DNA from: CAVPDA01 sp963702495
Lineage (GTDB): Bacteria > Pseudomonadota > Gammaproteobacteria > Burkholderiales > Rhodocyclaceae
Assembly (NCBI GenBank): GCA_963702495.1
Contig: CAVPDA010000010.1
Span: forward strand, 124,001-188,000
Direction: 5' to 3'
DNA length: 64,000 nt
The position numbers and the translations under genes are program-made. Of the stretch, positions 45,745 to 55,085 are shown in pieces; position 1 is the first letter of the stretch; every line of letters starts with the position of its first letter. The notes beneath the pieces were generated by a model, which saw only the letters and a program-made list of their open reading frames with translations, ran no database searches and was not told the origin of the DNA.

Positions 45745-46488
45745 TCAGGCCGGAACGGTCACCACCAGGGACGGATCGAAAGCCTTGTTCTCGTTCACAT
45801 ACCCCTTGGGGTTGGCCAGGACGCGGGTACCCGCGACCGAATAATCGAAGGAATCGTGGGTGTGGCCGTGGATCCACAGCGTCGCCTTGCCCATGAGGCG
45901 GGTCATATCGGACACGAAGGCGCCGTTGAGCAGGTGGCCGTTGTAACGCTTGTGTGCGCTGTTGGGATGGGGCGCATGATGGGTGATGACTACGGTGGTG
46001 CCGGCGAAGGGTTCGTCGAGCTTGCCCGCCAGCCAGGCCGCGGCCCGGGCATGAAGTTCGGCGCTCTGGCGTGCCGTGAACCAGCCGCCGTTGCCGTTGC
46101 GGATGGTGATGTAGTCGTTGAGGTGCTTGTCGGCATAGGCGAAGGCCTGATCGCGCCGGGGTTCTCCAAACAGCTCGAAATCGGTCCACAGGGTGGTGCC
46201 AAGGAAGCGCACCCCATCGATGACCACGTCGTCGTTGTCGAGCACGGTGATACCGGCCGGTTTGGCATAGAGGCGCATGGCGGCCGCCAGTCCGGGCAGG
46301 TTCTCGCCGTAGTACTCGTGATTGCCCGGGACGTACAACACCGGCTTGCCGTACTTGTAGAACGCGCCCATGCCGCGCAGTCCCGGAGCGATGTCGCCGG
46401 CAAGAACAAGGACATCCGCATCCGTCGCCGGCAGGCGCCAGTCGGGATCATGCTCCAGGTGCAGGTCGGATACGATGTGCAGCTTCAC
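45745..46488 (-). CDS. Calcineurin-like metallophosphoesterase
   Basis: 247 residues. The motifs SDLHLEH, GDIAPG, GNHEYY, THHAPH and HGHTHDS give the full two-metal site. Cytosolic; no signal peptide. Substrate unknown. Divergent from the gcv operon, sharing the 200-base region that holds the gcv promoter. Confidence 0.92.
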   Translation of the reverse strand: MKLHIVSDLHLEHDPDWRLPATDADVLVLAGDIAPGLRGMGAFYKYGKPVLYVPGNHEYYGENLPGLAAAMRLYAKPAGITVLDNDDVVIDGVRFLGTTLWTDFELFGEPRRDQAFAYADKHLNDYITIRNGNGGWFTARQSAELHARAAAWLAGKLDEPFAGTTVVITHHAPHPNSAHKRYNGHLLNGAFVSDMTRLMGKATLWIHGHTHDSFDYSVAGTRVLANPKGYVNENKAFDPSLVVTVPA

Positions 46489-46656
46489 GGTTGCGGATGG
46501 ACTTCATTCGGATCGCAGGAGTGGGCGACCGGAATTGGATCAGCGAAACGGCGAAAAATCAATGCTTCGGCGTCACGCTCGCACGCAAATTGCGGCGCCG
46601 TTGCGCCCCTCCGGTGTGTGTTCGACACCGCCGCGCGCCGCCTGTTCGCGCTGCGC

Positions 46657-46685
46657 TTGTCGCCCGCTGCCAGCTTGGGTATAGT
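46657..46685 (+). promoter_or_regulatory. Sigma70-type promoter of the gcv operon
   Basis: TTGTCG (46657-46662) and TATAGT (46680-46685) are 17 bases apart. The start site would be near 46692, exactly where the riboswitch begins. Confidence 0.75.
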
Positions 46686-46696
46686 GCCCCGGTCAT

Positions 46697-46886
46697 GCGG
46701 GAGAGTGCGGCGCCTCCAAGGAGCGCCGCCGCCGAAGGCGCAATACCCGGAACCGCTCAGGCAAATGGACTGCGTGACGCAGGGACACTCTGGAGAGAGG
46801 CGGAAACGGCGCTGCCGCTTCGCCCACCGAAGGGGCAATCGGCATGCTGCGATGCCGCAATCTCTCAGGTACCAAGGACAGAGGGG
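46697..46886 (+). ncRNA. Tandem glycine riboswitch (gcvT motif)
   Basis: Two consecutive glycine aptamers. The first (about 46697-46788) has GCGGGAGAG, GCCGAAGGCGCAA and CTCAGGCAAATGGAC. The second (about 46789-46886) has CTCTGGAGAG, CACCGAAGGGGCAATC and CTCTCAGGTACCAAGGACAG. The P1 stem of aptamer 2 (CTCTG at 46789 with CAGAG at 46879-46883) overlaps the first bases of the downstream terminator stem. Glycine binding should hold P1 and prevent termination, switching on gcvTHP. Confidence 0.96.
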
Positions 46887-46920
46887 TGAGGTGAGCACAC
46901 TTCACCCCTTTTTCTTTTCT
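46882..46920 (+). terminator. Riboswitch-controlled terminator
   Basis: AGGGGTGA (46882-46889) pairs with TCACCCCT (46902-46909), followed by TTTTTCTTTTCTT. It is mutually exclusive with aptamer 2 P1, so it is the expression platform. Confidence 0.92.
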
Positions 46921-46958
46921 TGAGCATCGGTCTCAACCAACTGCCGCAACTGCCTGTT

Positions 46959-48038
46959 ATGGGAAAACGAACGCCCCTCTACGCGAACCACGCCGCCGCC
47001 GGCGCCCGCATCGTCGATTTCGCCGGCTGGGACATGCCGCTGCATTACGGCTCTCAGATCGAGGAGCATCACGCGGTGCGCCGCGGTGCCGGCATGTTCG
47101 ACGTATCCCACATGCTGATCGTGGATATTCGCCGCGCCGGTGCGCGCCCATTCCTGCGCCGGCTGCTCGCCAACAACGTCGACAAGCTGACGCTGGCGGG
47201 CAAGGCGCTGTACACCTGCATGCTGCTGCCCGACGGCGGAGTGCTCGACGATCTGATCGTGTACCACTTCGCCGAGGACGATTTCCGCATCGTGGTCAAT
47301 GCCGGCACGGCCGACAAGGATCTGGCCTGGCTGAGCCTGCAGGCCGAGCGCTTCGACGCCGAGCTGAGCATCACACCGCGCCGCGACCTGGCCATGATCG
47401 CGGTGCAGGGTCCGCAGGCGCGCCAGGCGGTGTGGCAGGCGGTGCCCGGCACCGAGGAGGCGACCGCGGTGCTGAGACCCTTCTCGGCGGCGCGCATCGG
47501 CGAAATGCTGATCGCCCGCACCGGCTACACCGGCGAGGACGGTTTCGAACTGATGGTCCCGCTCAAGGCGGCACCCTTCGTCTGGCAGGCGCTCGCCGAA
47601 GCGGGCGTGAAGCCGATCGGTCTCGGCGCGCGGGACACCCTGCGCCTCGAAGCCGGCATGAACCTCTACGGCCAGGACATGGACGAGAAGGTTTCCCCCC
47701 TGGAGTCGGGCCTCGCCTGGACCGTGGATCTCGCATCCGCGCGCGACTTCGTGGGCAAGGCCGCGCTGCGCGCCCTTCAACCCGTGCGCCGCCTGACCGG
47801 GCTGTTGCTGCTGGACGCCGGCGTGCTGCGCGCGCACCAGAAGGTGCTGACACCCCACGGCGAAGGCGAGATCACCAGCGGCACGTTTTCGCCCACCATC
47901 GGCAAGTCCATCGCACTGGCGCGCCTGCCCCGGCAGGCGGCGGCGGGCGAAACGGTGGAAGTGGACGTGCGCGGCAAGCGGCTCAGGGCGCAGATCGTCA
48001 CGCCGCCCTTCGTGCGCAATGGCAAGATCCTGATCTAG
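46959..48038 (+). CDS. gcvT: Glycine cleavage system T protein (aminomethyltransferase)
   Basis: 359 residues from the ATG at 46959 (MGKRTPLYANHAAAGARIVD). Transfers the methylene group from aminomethyl-lipoyl GcvH to tetrahydrofolate and releases ammonia. MFDVSHMLIVDIRRAG, TGYTGEDGFELMVPL and LRLEAGMNLYGQDMDE are family hallmarks. A TTG at 46920 would add 13 residues but lies in the terminator T-run; neither start has a good ribosome binding site. First gene of the operon. Confidence 0.96.
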   Translation: MGKRTPLYANHAAAGARIVDFAGWDMPLHYGSQIEEHHAVRRGAGMFDVSHMLIVDIRRAGARPFLRRLLANNVDKLTLAGKALYTCMLLPDGGVLDDLIVYHFAEDDFRIVVNAGTADKDLAWLSLQAERFDAELSITPRRDLAMIAVQGPQARQAVWQAVPGTEEATAVLRPFSAARIGEMLIARTGYTGEDGFELMVPLKAAPFVWQALAEAGVKPIGLGARDTLRLEAGMNLYGQDMDEKVSPLESGLAWTVDLASARDFVGKAALRALQPVRRLTGLLLLDAGVLRAHQKVLTPHGEGEITSGTFSPTIGKSIALARLPRQAAAGETVEVDVRGKRLRAQIVTPPFVRNGKILI

Positions 48039-48056
48039 TTCCCTTCGGAGTCCACC

Positions 48057-48443
48057 ATGCAGATACCCGCTGATCTGAAGTATGCCAAGTCCCACGAATG
48101 GGCGCGCCTGGCCGACGACGGCCTGGTGACCGTCGGCATCACCGACCATGCCCAGGAACTCCTGGGCGACATCGTTTTCCTCGAGTTGCCCGAAGTGGGC
48201 AGAAGGGTGGCGCGGAGCGAGGAATGTGCGGTGGTCGAATCGGTGAAAGCCGCCTCCGACATCTATGCGCCGGTCGCGGGCGAGATCGTGGCCGCAAACC
48301 AGCAGCCGGTGGACCGGCCGGAGATGGTGAATGAGGACGCCTACGCCGCCTGGCTGTTCCGCATCAAGCCCGACAATGCGGCCGACATCAACGACCTGCT
48401 CGATGCCGAGCGCTATCAGCAGGTGGTAGACGCCGAGGAGTGA
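48057..48443 (+). CDS. gcvH: Glycine cleavage system H protein
   Basis: 128 residues. Lipoyl carrier shuttling the aminomethyl group. Lys64 in VVESVKAASDIY is the lipoylated residue. ELLGDIVFLELPEVG is conserved. The stop overlaps the GTG start of gcvPA by two bases. Confidence 0.98.
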   Translation: MQIPADLKYAKSHEWARLADDGLVTVGITDHAQELLGDIVFLELPEVGRRVARSEECAVVESVKAASDIYAPVAGEIVAANQQPVDRPEMVNEDAYAAWLFRIKPDNAADINDLLDAERYQQVVDAEE

Positions 48444-49813
48444 CGGAGCGCTCGATGCCTTTCATTCCCCATACCGCCGAAGACGTGGCGGCGATGCTGG
48501 AGCGCATCGGCGCCGGCAGCATCGACGATCTGTTCGACGAGATTCCGTCCGCATTGCGCGGCGCCCGCCTTGCCGCCGTTCCGCCGGCGCTGGGCGAGAT
48601 GGAGGTGACGCGCCTCATGAGCGAGCGGGCCGAGAGCGACGGCCGCTATCTCAGCTTCATCGGCGCCGGCGCCTACGAGCACCACATCCCCGCCGCCGTA
48701 TGGCAGATCGTCACCCGCGGCGAGTTCTACACCGCCTACACTCCCTACCAGGCCGAGGCGAGCCAGGGAACGCTGCAGCTGCTGTATGAATTCCAGACCA
48801 TGATGGCCTCGCTCACCGGCCTCGACGCGTCGAATGCCAGCCTCTACGACGGCGCCTCTGCCTTGGCGGAAGCGATCCTGATGGCGGTGCGCGCCGGCAA
48901 GTCGGCGCACAAGCGCATTCTGATGCCGGCGGCGGTGCATCCGCGCTACCGGGCGGCGGTCGATGCCATCGTGCGCAATCAGAAGATCGAAGTGGTCCAG
49001 GTACCCTACTGCACGGCCGGGGGCGACACGGTTCCCGGCGCCCTGGATGCGGCGGCCGCCGGCTGCGTGGACGCCGTGGTGGTCGCCCAGCCCAACTTCT
49101 TCGGCGCGCTGGAGGAGGTGGACGACCTCACCGACCGGGCCCATGCCCACGGCGCGCTGGTGATCGCGCTGTGCAACCCCCTGGCCCTGGGCCTGCTCAA
49201 GCCGCCCGGCGCCTGGGGACGGAAGGGAGCCGACATCTGCTGCGGCGAGGCGCAGCCGTTGGGCATTCCGCTTTCCGGCGGCGGCCCCTACCTCGGCTAT
49301 CTGACGGCGCGGCAGGCACTGGTGCGGCAGATGCCCGGACGCATCGTCGGCCGCACCGTGGATCTGGACGGCAAACCGGGCTATACCCTGACCCTCCAGG
49401 CGCGGGAGCAGCACATCCGACGTTCCAAGGCCACCTCCAACATCTGCACCAACCAGGGCCTCCTGGTCACGGCGGCGACCATTTACATGGCCATCACCGG
49501 TGCCAAGGGGCTGTCCCGCATCGCCGCCCGCAGCCATGCCAACACGCGCCGCCTGCGGGAACTGCTGGGCGCGATTCCGGGCGTCAGCCTGGCCTTCGAG
49601 GCGCCGTTTTTCCACGAGACCGTGGCGCTGCTGCCGCGGCCGGTGCGCCCGGTGCTGGCGCGTCTGCAGGCGCAGCGCATTCTCGGCGGCTACGACCTGT
49701 CGCGGGACTATTCCGAACTGGGGGATGCGCTCCTCGTCTGTGCCACGGAAACAAAGACCGAACAGGACCTGCAGCGCTACGCGCAGGCTCTTCAGGCAGC
49801 GCTGCAAGACTGA
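48440..49813 (+). CDS. gcvPA: Glycine dehydrogenase (decarboxylating) subunit 1
   Basis: 457 residues. N-terminal half of the two-subunit P-protein. Starts either at the GTG at 48440 overlapping gcvH or at the ATG at 48455. MPFIPHTAEDVAAMLERIG, GAGAYEHHIPAAVWQI, FYTAYTPYQAEASQGTLQLL and TSNICTNQGLL are family-typical. It carries no PLP lysine; that lies in subunit 2. No damage is seen. Confidence 0.96.
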   Translation: MTERSMPFIPHTAEDVAAMLERIGAGSIDDLFDEIPSALRGARLAAVPPALGEMEVTRLMSERAESDGRYLSFIGAGAYEHHIPAAVWQIVTRGEFYTAYTPYQAEASQGTLQLLYEFQTMMASLTGLDASNASLYDGASALAEAILMAVRAGKSAHKRILMPAAVHPRYRAAVDAIVRNQKIEVVQVPYCTAGGDTVPGALDAAAAGCVDAVVVAQPNFFGALEEVDDLTDRAHAHGALVIALCNPLALGLLKPPGAWGRKGADICCGEAQPLGIPLSGGGPYLGYLTARQALVRQMPGRIVGRTVDLDGKPGYTLTLQAREQHIRRSKATSNICTNQGLLVTAATIYMAITGAKGLSRIAARSHANTRRLRELLGAIPGVSLAFEAPFFHETVALLPRPVRPVLARLQAQRILGGYDLSRDYSELGDALLVCATETKTEQDLQRYAQALQAALQD

Positions 49814-49863
49814 CGCACCACGGCGCAGTGAGCCCGACCAGGGAGCGAGAACGAGGATCCAAG

Positions 49864-51364
49864 ATGCTGATATTCGAACTGTCGCAGCCCGGCCGCCGCA
49901 GCGGGCACCAGGCACCGGCGCAGGCTGCGGACCCGGACGACATCCCGGCCGAATTGCTGCGCACGTCCGCGCCGCACTTGCCCGAGGTGTCGGAACTCGA
50001 TGCCGTGCGCCACTACACCCGGCTGTCGCAGCGGAACTTCTCCATCGACACCCATTTCTATCCGCTCGGCTCCTGCACCATGAAGTACAACCCGCGGGCG
50101 TGCAACAGTCTCGCCATGCTGCCCCCGTTCCTCGCCCGCCACCCCCTGGCGCCGGAGGCGAGCGGACAGGGCTTCCTCGCCTGCCTGCACGAACTGCAGG
50201 AGATCCTCAAGGATGTCACCGGCATGGCGGGGGTGTCGCTCACGCCGATGGCCGGGGCCCAGGGGGAGTTCGCCGGGGTGGCCATGATCCGCGCCTATCA
50301 CGAGGCGCGCGGCGACGCCGCGCGCAGCGAGATCATCGTGCCCGACGCCGCCCACGGCACCAATCCGGCGACGGCGGTGATGTGCGGCTATGCGGTGAAG
50401 GAGATTCCGACCGACCGCGACGGCAATGTCGATCTCGCCGCGCTGCAGGCGGTGGTGGGCCCGCGCACGGCGGGCCTGATGCTGACCAATCCTTCGACCC
50501 TCGGCGTGTTCGAGAAGGACCATCGTCAACATCCAGAAGATCGTGCACGACGCCGGCGGCCTCACCTACTACGACGGCGCCAACCTCAATGCCATCCTCG
50601 GCATCGTGCGGCCGGGGGACATGGGCTTCGACGTCATCCACATGAACCTGCACAAGACCTTCTCCACACCCCACGGCGGCGGCGGACCGGGGGCCGGCGC
50701 GGTGGGCGTCGGGCCGCGACTGCTGCCGTTCCTGCCGCTGCCGACCGTGGCGCGGCAGGACGGAATCTACCGCTGGCTCGACGAGGCCGACCTGCCCCAC
50801 AGCATCGGCAGGCTGTCCGCCTTCATGGGCAACGCCGGCGTGCTGCTGCGCGCCTACGTCTATGCGCGGCTGCTGGGAAGCGAGGGCATGCGGCGCGTCG
50901 GCGAGTACGCAACACTCAATGCCAACTATCTGATGAAGGAGCTGGAGCACGCCGGCTTCCGGCTCGCTTTCCCAATGCGGCGCGCCAGCCACGAGTTCAT
51001 CGTGTCGCTGAAGAAGGTGAAGGATGAAACCGGCATCAGCGCCATGGAGTTCGCCAAGCGCCTGCTGGACTATGGCTTCCACGCGCCCACCACCTACTTC
51101 CCCCTGCTCGTCCCTGAATGCCTGCTGATCGAGCCCACCGAGACCGAATCGAAGCAGACCCTGGACGCCTTCGTCGCCGCCATGAAGGCCGTTCTGCAGG
51201 AAGCGTATGCAGTGCCGGATCTGGTGAAAGGCGCGCCCCACAACCTGCCGGTGCGCCGCCTGGACGACACCCGCGCGGCGCGCGAACTCGATCTGGTGTG
51301 GCGCGCAGCGCGTCCCGCCGTGGCGCCGCGCACCTTGACCGCAGCGGACCACGGCTCAGCCTGA
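49864..51364 (+). pseudogene. gcvPB: Glycine dehydrogenase (decarboxylating) subunit 2, frameshifted as read
   Basis: Starts MLIFELSQPGRRSGHQAPAQ at 49864. Conserved NFSIDTHFYPLGSCTMKYNP and PDAAHGTNPATAVMCGY are in the first frame up to TLGVFEK. From TIVNIQKIVHDAGGLTYYDG onward, including the PLP-lysine motif NLHKTFSTPHGGGGPG, the frame has shifted. One extra G in the GG at 50517-50518 explains it exactly. Without it the protein would have about 499 residues and be complete. As read, the product lacks the PLP lysine and the cleavage system would fail. Intact neighbours and riboswitch make a sequencing or assembly error plausible. Confidence 0.92.
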
Positions 51365-51400
51365 AGCGCTGAGCATCGATCGTCGCGCGGAACACCCGCA

Positions 51401-51913
51401 ATGCCTGTCCTCTCCCTCGGCGAGCGCCGCCCCGATATCTCAGCCGAGTGCTGGATCGCCGACAATGCCACGATCATCGGATCGGTGGTGCTGCGCGAAA
51501 ATGCCAGCGTCTGGTTCAACTGCGTGCTGCGCGGCGACAACGATGTCATCACCGTGGGCGAGGGCTCGAATATCCAGGACGGATCGGTGCTGCACACGGA
51601 CGCCGGCATCCGGCTCGACATCGGCGCCCATGTCACCGTCGGCCACATGGCCATGCTCCACGGCTGCACCGTAGGCGACGGCTCGCTGATCGGAATCAAG
51701 GCCGTCATTCTCAACCGCGCCATGATCGGCCGGCATTGCCTCGTCGGTGCCAACACGCTGATACCGGAAGGAAAGGTCATACCCGAGCGCTCGCTCGTCA
51801 TGGGCTCGCCGGGCAAGGTGGTGCGCGAATTGACCGACGATGAAGTCGCCCGCCTGCTCGGCAGCGCACGGCACTATGTGGACAACTGGCGGCGCTACCT
51901 CGGCGGAGCATGA
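51401..51913 (+). CDS. Gamma-carbonic-anhydrase-family hexapeptide protein
   Basis: 170 residues. Left-handed beta-helix with repeated hexapeptides. The metal-ligand histidines are seen in VLHTDAG and VGHMAMLHGC, and a C-terminal helix SARHYVDNWRRYL follows. Similar to YrdA/PaaY-type proteins; actual carbonic anhydrase activity varies in this group. Lies 36 bases after gcvPB and may share its transcript. Confidence 0.94.
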   Translation: MPVLSLGERRPDISAECWIADNATIIGSVVLRENASVWFNCVLRGDNDVITVGEGSNIQDGSVLHTDAGIRLDIGAHVTVGHMAMLHGCTVGDGSLIGIKAVILNRAMIGRHCLVGANTLIPEGKVIPERSLVMGSPGKVVRELTDDEVARLLGSARHYVDNWRRYLGGA

Positions 51914-52239
51914 CCACACTCGATTTGCAGGTTTTCCGTCGCAGGCGCCGCGAGTGTCTGGTTGGCACGACAAAATGGGCCTGCCAGCACAAAATCCTTG
52001 AAATCTCGTCGAGTTCAGTCGATACTTTGCATGCCTGAAAGTCTGACGATCCCCAAGTCCAAACCCGCCAGGGGTCGGTCAGCAGGAACATCCAGAAGGA
52101 AGAAAAAAGGAACCAGGACGACGCAAGTCAACGGTGACCTCCTCGAGCGCGTGCGCCGCAACTTCGGCTTCGCGCTCTTTTTTTTCCACGGTTGCGCCGG
52201 CCTGATTTCCACCCACCCGCCGTCCATGCCCGCCACCCC
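51914..52239. other. Gap before the SIMPL-domain gene
   Basis: About 325 bases. A short plus-strand ORF rich in Lys and Arg starts at 52031 but has no ribosome binding site or family. A T-run of nine bases lies near 52179, without a strong stem before it. No RNA gene is seen. Confidence 0.45.
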
Positions 52240-52965
52240 ATGTGCAATGCGAATGTCCTGATGTTCACCGCGGCCCTGCTGGCCGCCGCTGCCGCCAATG
52301 CCGCGGAGCCGCCGAAGGCGCAGGGCACACTGATCGAGATCACGGCGGATGCCAGCCGTCAGGCGCCGAACGACCTGGCGCGGGCCACGGCTTTCGTCGA
52401 GGCAACCGACGGCAACCCGGGGGAACTGGCGCAGCGCGTGAACAGCGTACTCGCCGCAGCCCTCAAGACCGCAAAGGCGCACCCGACGGTGCAGACCCGC
52501 AGCGGCTCCACCTACACCCAACCCAATTACGCCAAGAACGGCCGCATCGACGGCTGGCGCATGCGCGCCGAGATCCTGATGGAGACGCGCGACATGACGG
52601 CCCTCTCCGCCCTGCTGGGAAAACTGCAGGCGACCCTGGGAGTGAGCCAGATCGCGCTGTCACCGGCGCCGGAGACGCGCCGCAAGGCGGAGGACGACGC
52701 CACGATCGATGCCCTGGCCACGTTCCAGGCGAAAGCGAGGCTTGTCGCCGGCGCCCTCGGCAAGCCCTATCGCATCCGCCAGATGTCGATCCAGAGCGGG
52801 GGGCGTCCACCGATCGTGCCGATCATGCGCGGCGCCATGATGGCCGAGGCCGCCGCTGCGCCGGCACCGATCGAGGCCGGCGAAAGCGCCGTCACCGTCA
52901 CCATCAGCGGCCAGATCGAACTCGCCGGCGACGAACGTGCCGAAGGAGGCATCCACCGTGAATGA
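52240..52965 (+). CDS. Periplasmic SIMPL-domain (DUF541) protein
   Basis: 241 residues from the ATG at 52240, with a signal peptide (MFTAALLAAAAANA, cleavage after ANA). The SIMPL/DUF541 pattern is seen as TADASRQAPNDLARATAFVE, RVNSVLAAALKTAKAHPTVQ, TGSTYTQP-like YTQPNYAKNGRIDGWRMRAE and TVTISGQIEL at the end. Function unknown for most members; some bind the outer membrane or stress pathways. The start could also be the ATG at 52261. The stop overlaps the start of the next gene by eight bases. Confidence 0.88.
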   Translation: MCNANVLMFTAALLAAAAANAAEPPKAQGTLIEITADASRQAPNDLARATAFVEATDGNPGELAQRVNSVLAAALKTAKAHPTVQTRSGSTYTQPNYAKNGRIDGWRMRAEILMETRDMTALSALLGKLQATLGVSQIALSPAPETRRKAEDDATIDALATFQAKARLVAGALGKPYRIRQMSIQSGGRPPIVPIMRGAMMAEAAAAPAPIEAGESAVTVTISGQIELAGDERAEGGIHRE

Positions 52966-53302
52966 CCGGCTGACATTGCGCTTGCTCGTCATGGCGGGGA
53001 GCACCCTCCTCGCCGCCGCCTGCGCCACGCCGAGCAAATCCCCGGGCCTTCCGTCGGGCGAAGGCTATGTGCGCTATCGCTGCGCCGACAAGCAGGAATT
53101 CGGCGTCACCTTCCAGCAGCAGGGCAAGCGTGCCCTGCTGGAAGCGGGCGGCTGGAGCCATCTGCTGCCTTCCGTCGCCTCGGCCTCCGGTGCCAAGTAC
53201 AGCGACGGCAAGGTCACGCTGTGGACCAAGGGCAGCGCAGCTTCCGTCGAAGAGAGCGGCCGCACCACCTACCGCGAATGCACCGCAGTCTCGAAGAAAT
53301 GA
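52958..53302 (+). CDS. MliC-like lipoprotein (lysozyme-inhibitor fold)
   Basis: 114 residues from the GTG at 52958, which has GGAGG seven bases upstream. Lipoprotein signal with lipobox LAAAC, then the short MliC-type domain: YRCADKQEFGVTFQQQGKRA, LPSVASASGAKYSDGKVTLW and YREC with two cysteines that can form a disulfide. MliC proteins inhibit c-type lysozyme in the envelope. The domain is small, so the fit is good but not certain. Confidence 0.8.
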   Translation: MNDRLTLRLLVMAGSTLLAAACATPSKSPGLPSGEGYVRYRCADKQEFGVTFQQQGKRALLEAGGWSHLLPSVASASGAKYSDGKVTLWTKGSAASVEESGRTTYRECTAVSKK

Positions 53303-53397
53303 CAATGCCTGGCGCATAGCCGGCGGCGGCGCGCCCGATACTCCGTCGCGACAGCAGCGGTCGGCAACGCTGCTGGGGGGAAAGCCGCGCGCCGGCA

Positions 53398-53679
53398 TCA
53401 GTGCTTCTGCGGCACCTGTACGAACACCTCGTCCGGCCGGATCAGACCGAGTTCGAAGCGCGCCCGCTCCTCGATTGCCTCGCGGCCGGTCTTGAGGTCC
53501 TTCACTTCCGCTTCCAGGCCGGCGTTGCGCTGTTCCAGCTTCTGATTCACCTCGCGCTGGGCGCCGAGCTGGCGGTCCACGTCCCACACCCGCAGCCAGC
53601 CGCCCTTGCCGAGCCAGAGCGGCCATTGCAGCAGGACGATGAGCGCGGCCAGCACCAGCGCGGGCCAGCGGCGGCGCAT
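53398..53679 (-). CDS. ftsB: Cell division protein FtsB
   Basis: 93 residues. One N-terminal membrane helix (WPALVLAALIVLLQWPLWLG) and a coiled coil (NQKLEQRNAGLEAEVKDLKT), ending FELGLIRPDEVFVQV as in the DivIC/FtsB family. Part of the FtsQLB divisome complex. Directly after eno, 12 bases apart, as usual. Confidence 0.95.
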   Translation of the reverse strand: MRRRWPALVLAALIVLLQWPLWLGKGGWLRVWDVDRQLGAQREVNQKLEQRNAGLEAEVKDLKTGREAIEERARFELGLIRPDEVFVQVPQKH

Positions 53680-53691
53680 CGGCGGCGGGGG

Positions 53692-54978
53692 TTAACGGCG
53701 CACGCTGAAGAACGCGCTCTTGCCGGGGTAGGACACGGTGTCGCCCAGGTCCTCTTCGATGCGCAGCAACTGGTTGTACTTGGCGATGCGGTCGGAGCGG
53801 CTCAGGCTGCCGGTCTTGATCTGCAGCGCGTTGAGGCCGACGGCGATATCGGCGATGGTCGAATCTTCGGTCTCGCCCGAGCGGTGCGATATGACTGAGG
53901 TATAGCCGGAACGCTTTGCCAGTTCCACCGCCGCGAAGGTCTCGGTCAGGCTGCCGATCTGGTTGATCTTGATCAGGATCGAGTTGGCGATGCCCTGGGC
54001 GATGCCTTCGCGAAAGATCTTGGTGTTGGTGACGAACAGGTCGTCGCCGACGATCTGCACCTTGCCGCCGAGCTTGTCGGTGAGCAGCTTCCAGCCCGGC
54101 CAGTCGCCCTCGGCCATGCCGTCCTCGATGCTGACGATGGGATACTTGTCCGCCAGCGCCGCCAAGTAATCCGTGAATTGGGCCGAAGTCAGGTCCAGCT
54201 TCTCCGACGCCAGATGATACTTGCCGTCCTTGTAGAACTCGGAGGCGGCGCAATCGAGACCGAGGACCACGTCCTGGCCGGCTTCGTAACCCGCCTTCTC
54301 CACCGCCTGCAGGATGAGCTGGATCGCCTCGTCGTTGCCCGCGACGTTGGGCGCGAAACCGCCCTCGTCGCCGACCGTCGTCGGATAGCCCTTCTTGTCC
54401 ACCAGCTTCTTCAGCGCCTGGAACACCTCGGCGCCGCAGCGCAGGGCTTCGCGGAACGACTGGGCGCCGACCGGCAGGATCATGAACTCCTGGATGTCCA
54501 GGTTGTTGTTGGCGTGGGCGCCGCCGTTGATCACGTTCATCATCGGCACCGGCATCTGCATCGGACCGGAACCGCCGAAGTAGCGGTACAGCGGCAGGCC
54601 CGCCTCCTCGGCCGCGGCCTTGGCCACCGCCACCGAAACGGCGAGGATGGCATTGGCGCCGAGGCGCGACTTGTTGTCGGTGCCGTCGAGTTCGATCAGG
54701 GTCTTGTCGATGAATGCCTGCTCTTCCGCGTCGAGGCCGATGATGGCCTCGGAGATCTCGGTGTTCACGTTCTCCACCGCCTGCAGCACGCCCTTGCCGT
54801 TGTAGCGCTGGGCATCGCCGTCGCGCAGTTCGATGGCCTCGCGCGAGCCGGTGGATGCGCCGGACGGCACCGCCGCCCGGCCCATGATGCCCGACTCCAG
54901 CAGTACGTCCGCCTCGACCGTCGGATTGCCGCGCGAATCCAGGATCTCGCGTGCTACCACATCAACGATTGCACTCAT
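53692..54978 (-). CDS. eno: Enolase
   Basis: 428 residues, the normal length. Converts 2-phosphoglycerate to phosphoenolpyruvate in glycolysis. VAREILDSRGNPTVEADVLL at the start, GGAHANNNLDIQEFMILPVG, SIEDGMAEGDW (metal ligands) and SHRSGETEDSTIADIAVG at the end, all complete. Upstream genes on the same strand are two small proteins, kdsA and pyrG. Confidence 0.99.
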   Translation of the reverse strand: MSAIVDVVAREILDSRGNPTVEADVLLESGIMGRAAVPSGASTGSREAIELRDGDAQRYNGKGVLQAVENVNTEISEAIIGLDAEEQAFIDKTLIELDGTDNKSRLGANAILAVSVAVAKAAAEEAGLPLYRYFGGSGPMQMPVPMMNVINGGAHANNNLDIQEFMILPVGAQSFREALRCGAEVFQALKKLVDKKGYPTTVGDEGGFAPNVAGNDEAIQLILQAVEKAGYEAGQDVVLGLDCAASEFYKDGKYHLASEKLDLTSAQFTDYLAALADKYPIVSIEDGMAEGDWPGWKLLTDKLGGKVQIVGDDLFVTNTKIFREGIAQGIANSILIKINQIGSLTETFAAVELAKRSGYTSVISHRSGETEDSTIADIAVGLNALQIKTGSLSRSDRIAKYNQLLRIEEDLGDTVSYPGKSAFFSVRR

Positions 54979-55085
54979 TCTTCATTCCCCGAGAGAGTTC
55001 AAAAACATTCAGTCAAATGACCGCCCGCCGGCTGCGCAACGCAAGCGGCAGCAAAGGACAGGAAGCGGCCTGCCATGAACATGAT

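Noticed and set aside
52031..52261. Small basic protein gene before the SIMPL-domain gene
   Set aside because: No ribosome binding site, no family, and it overlaps the start of a better-supported gene.
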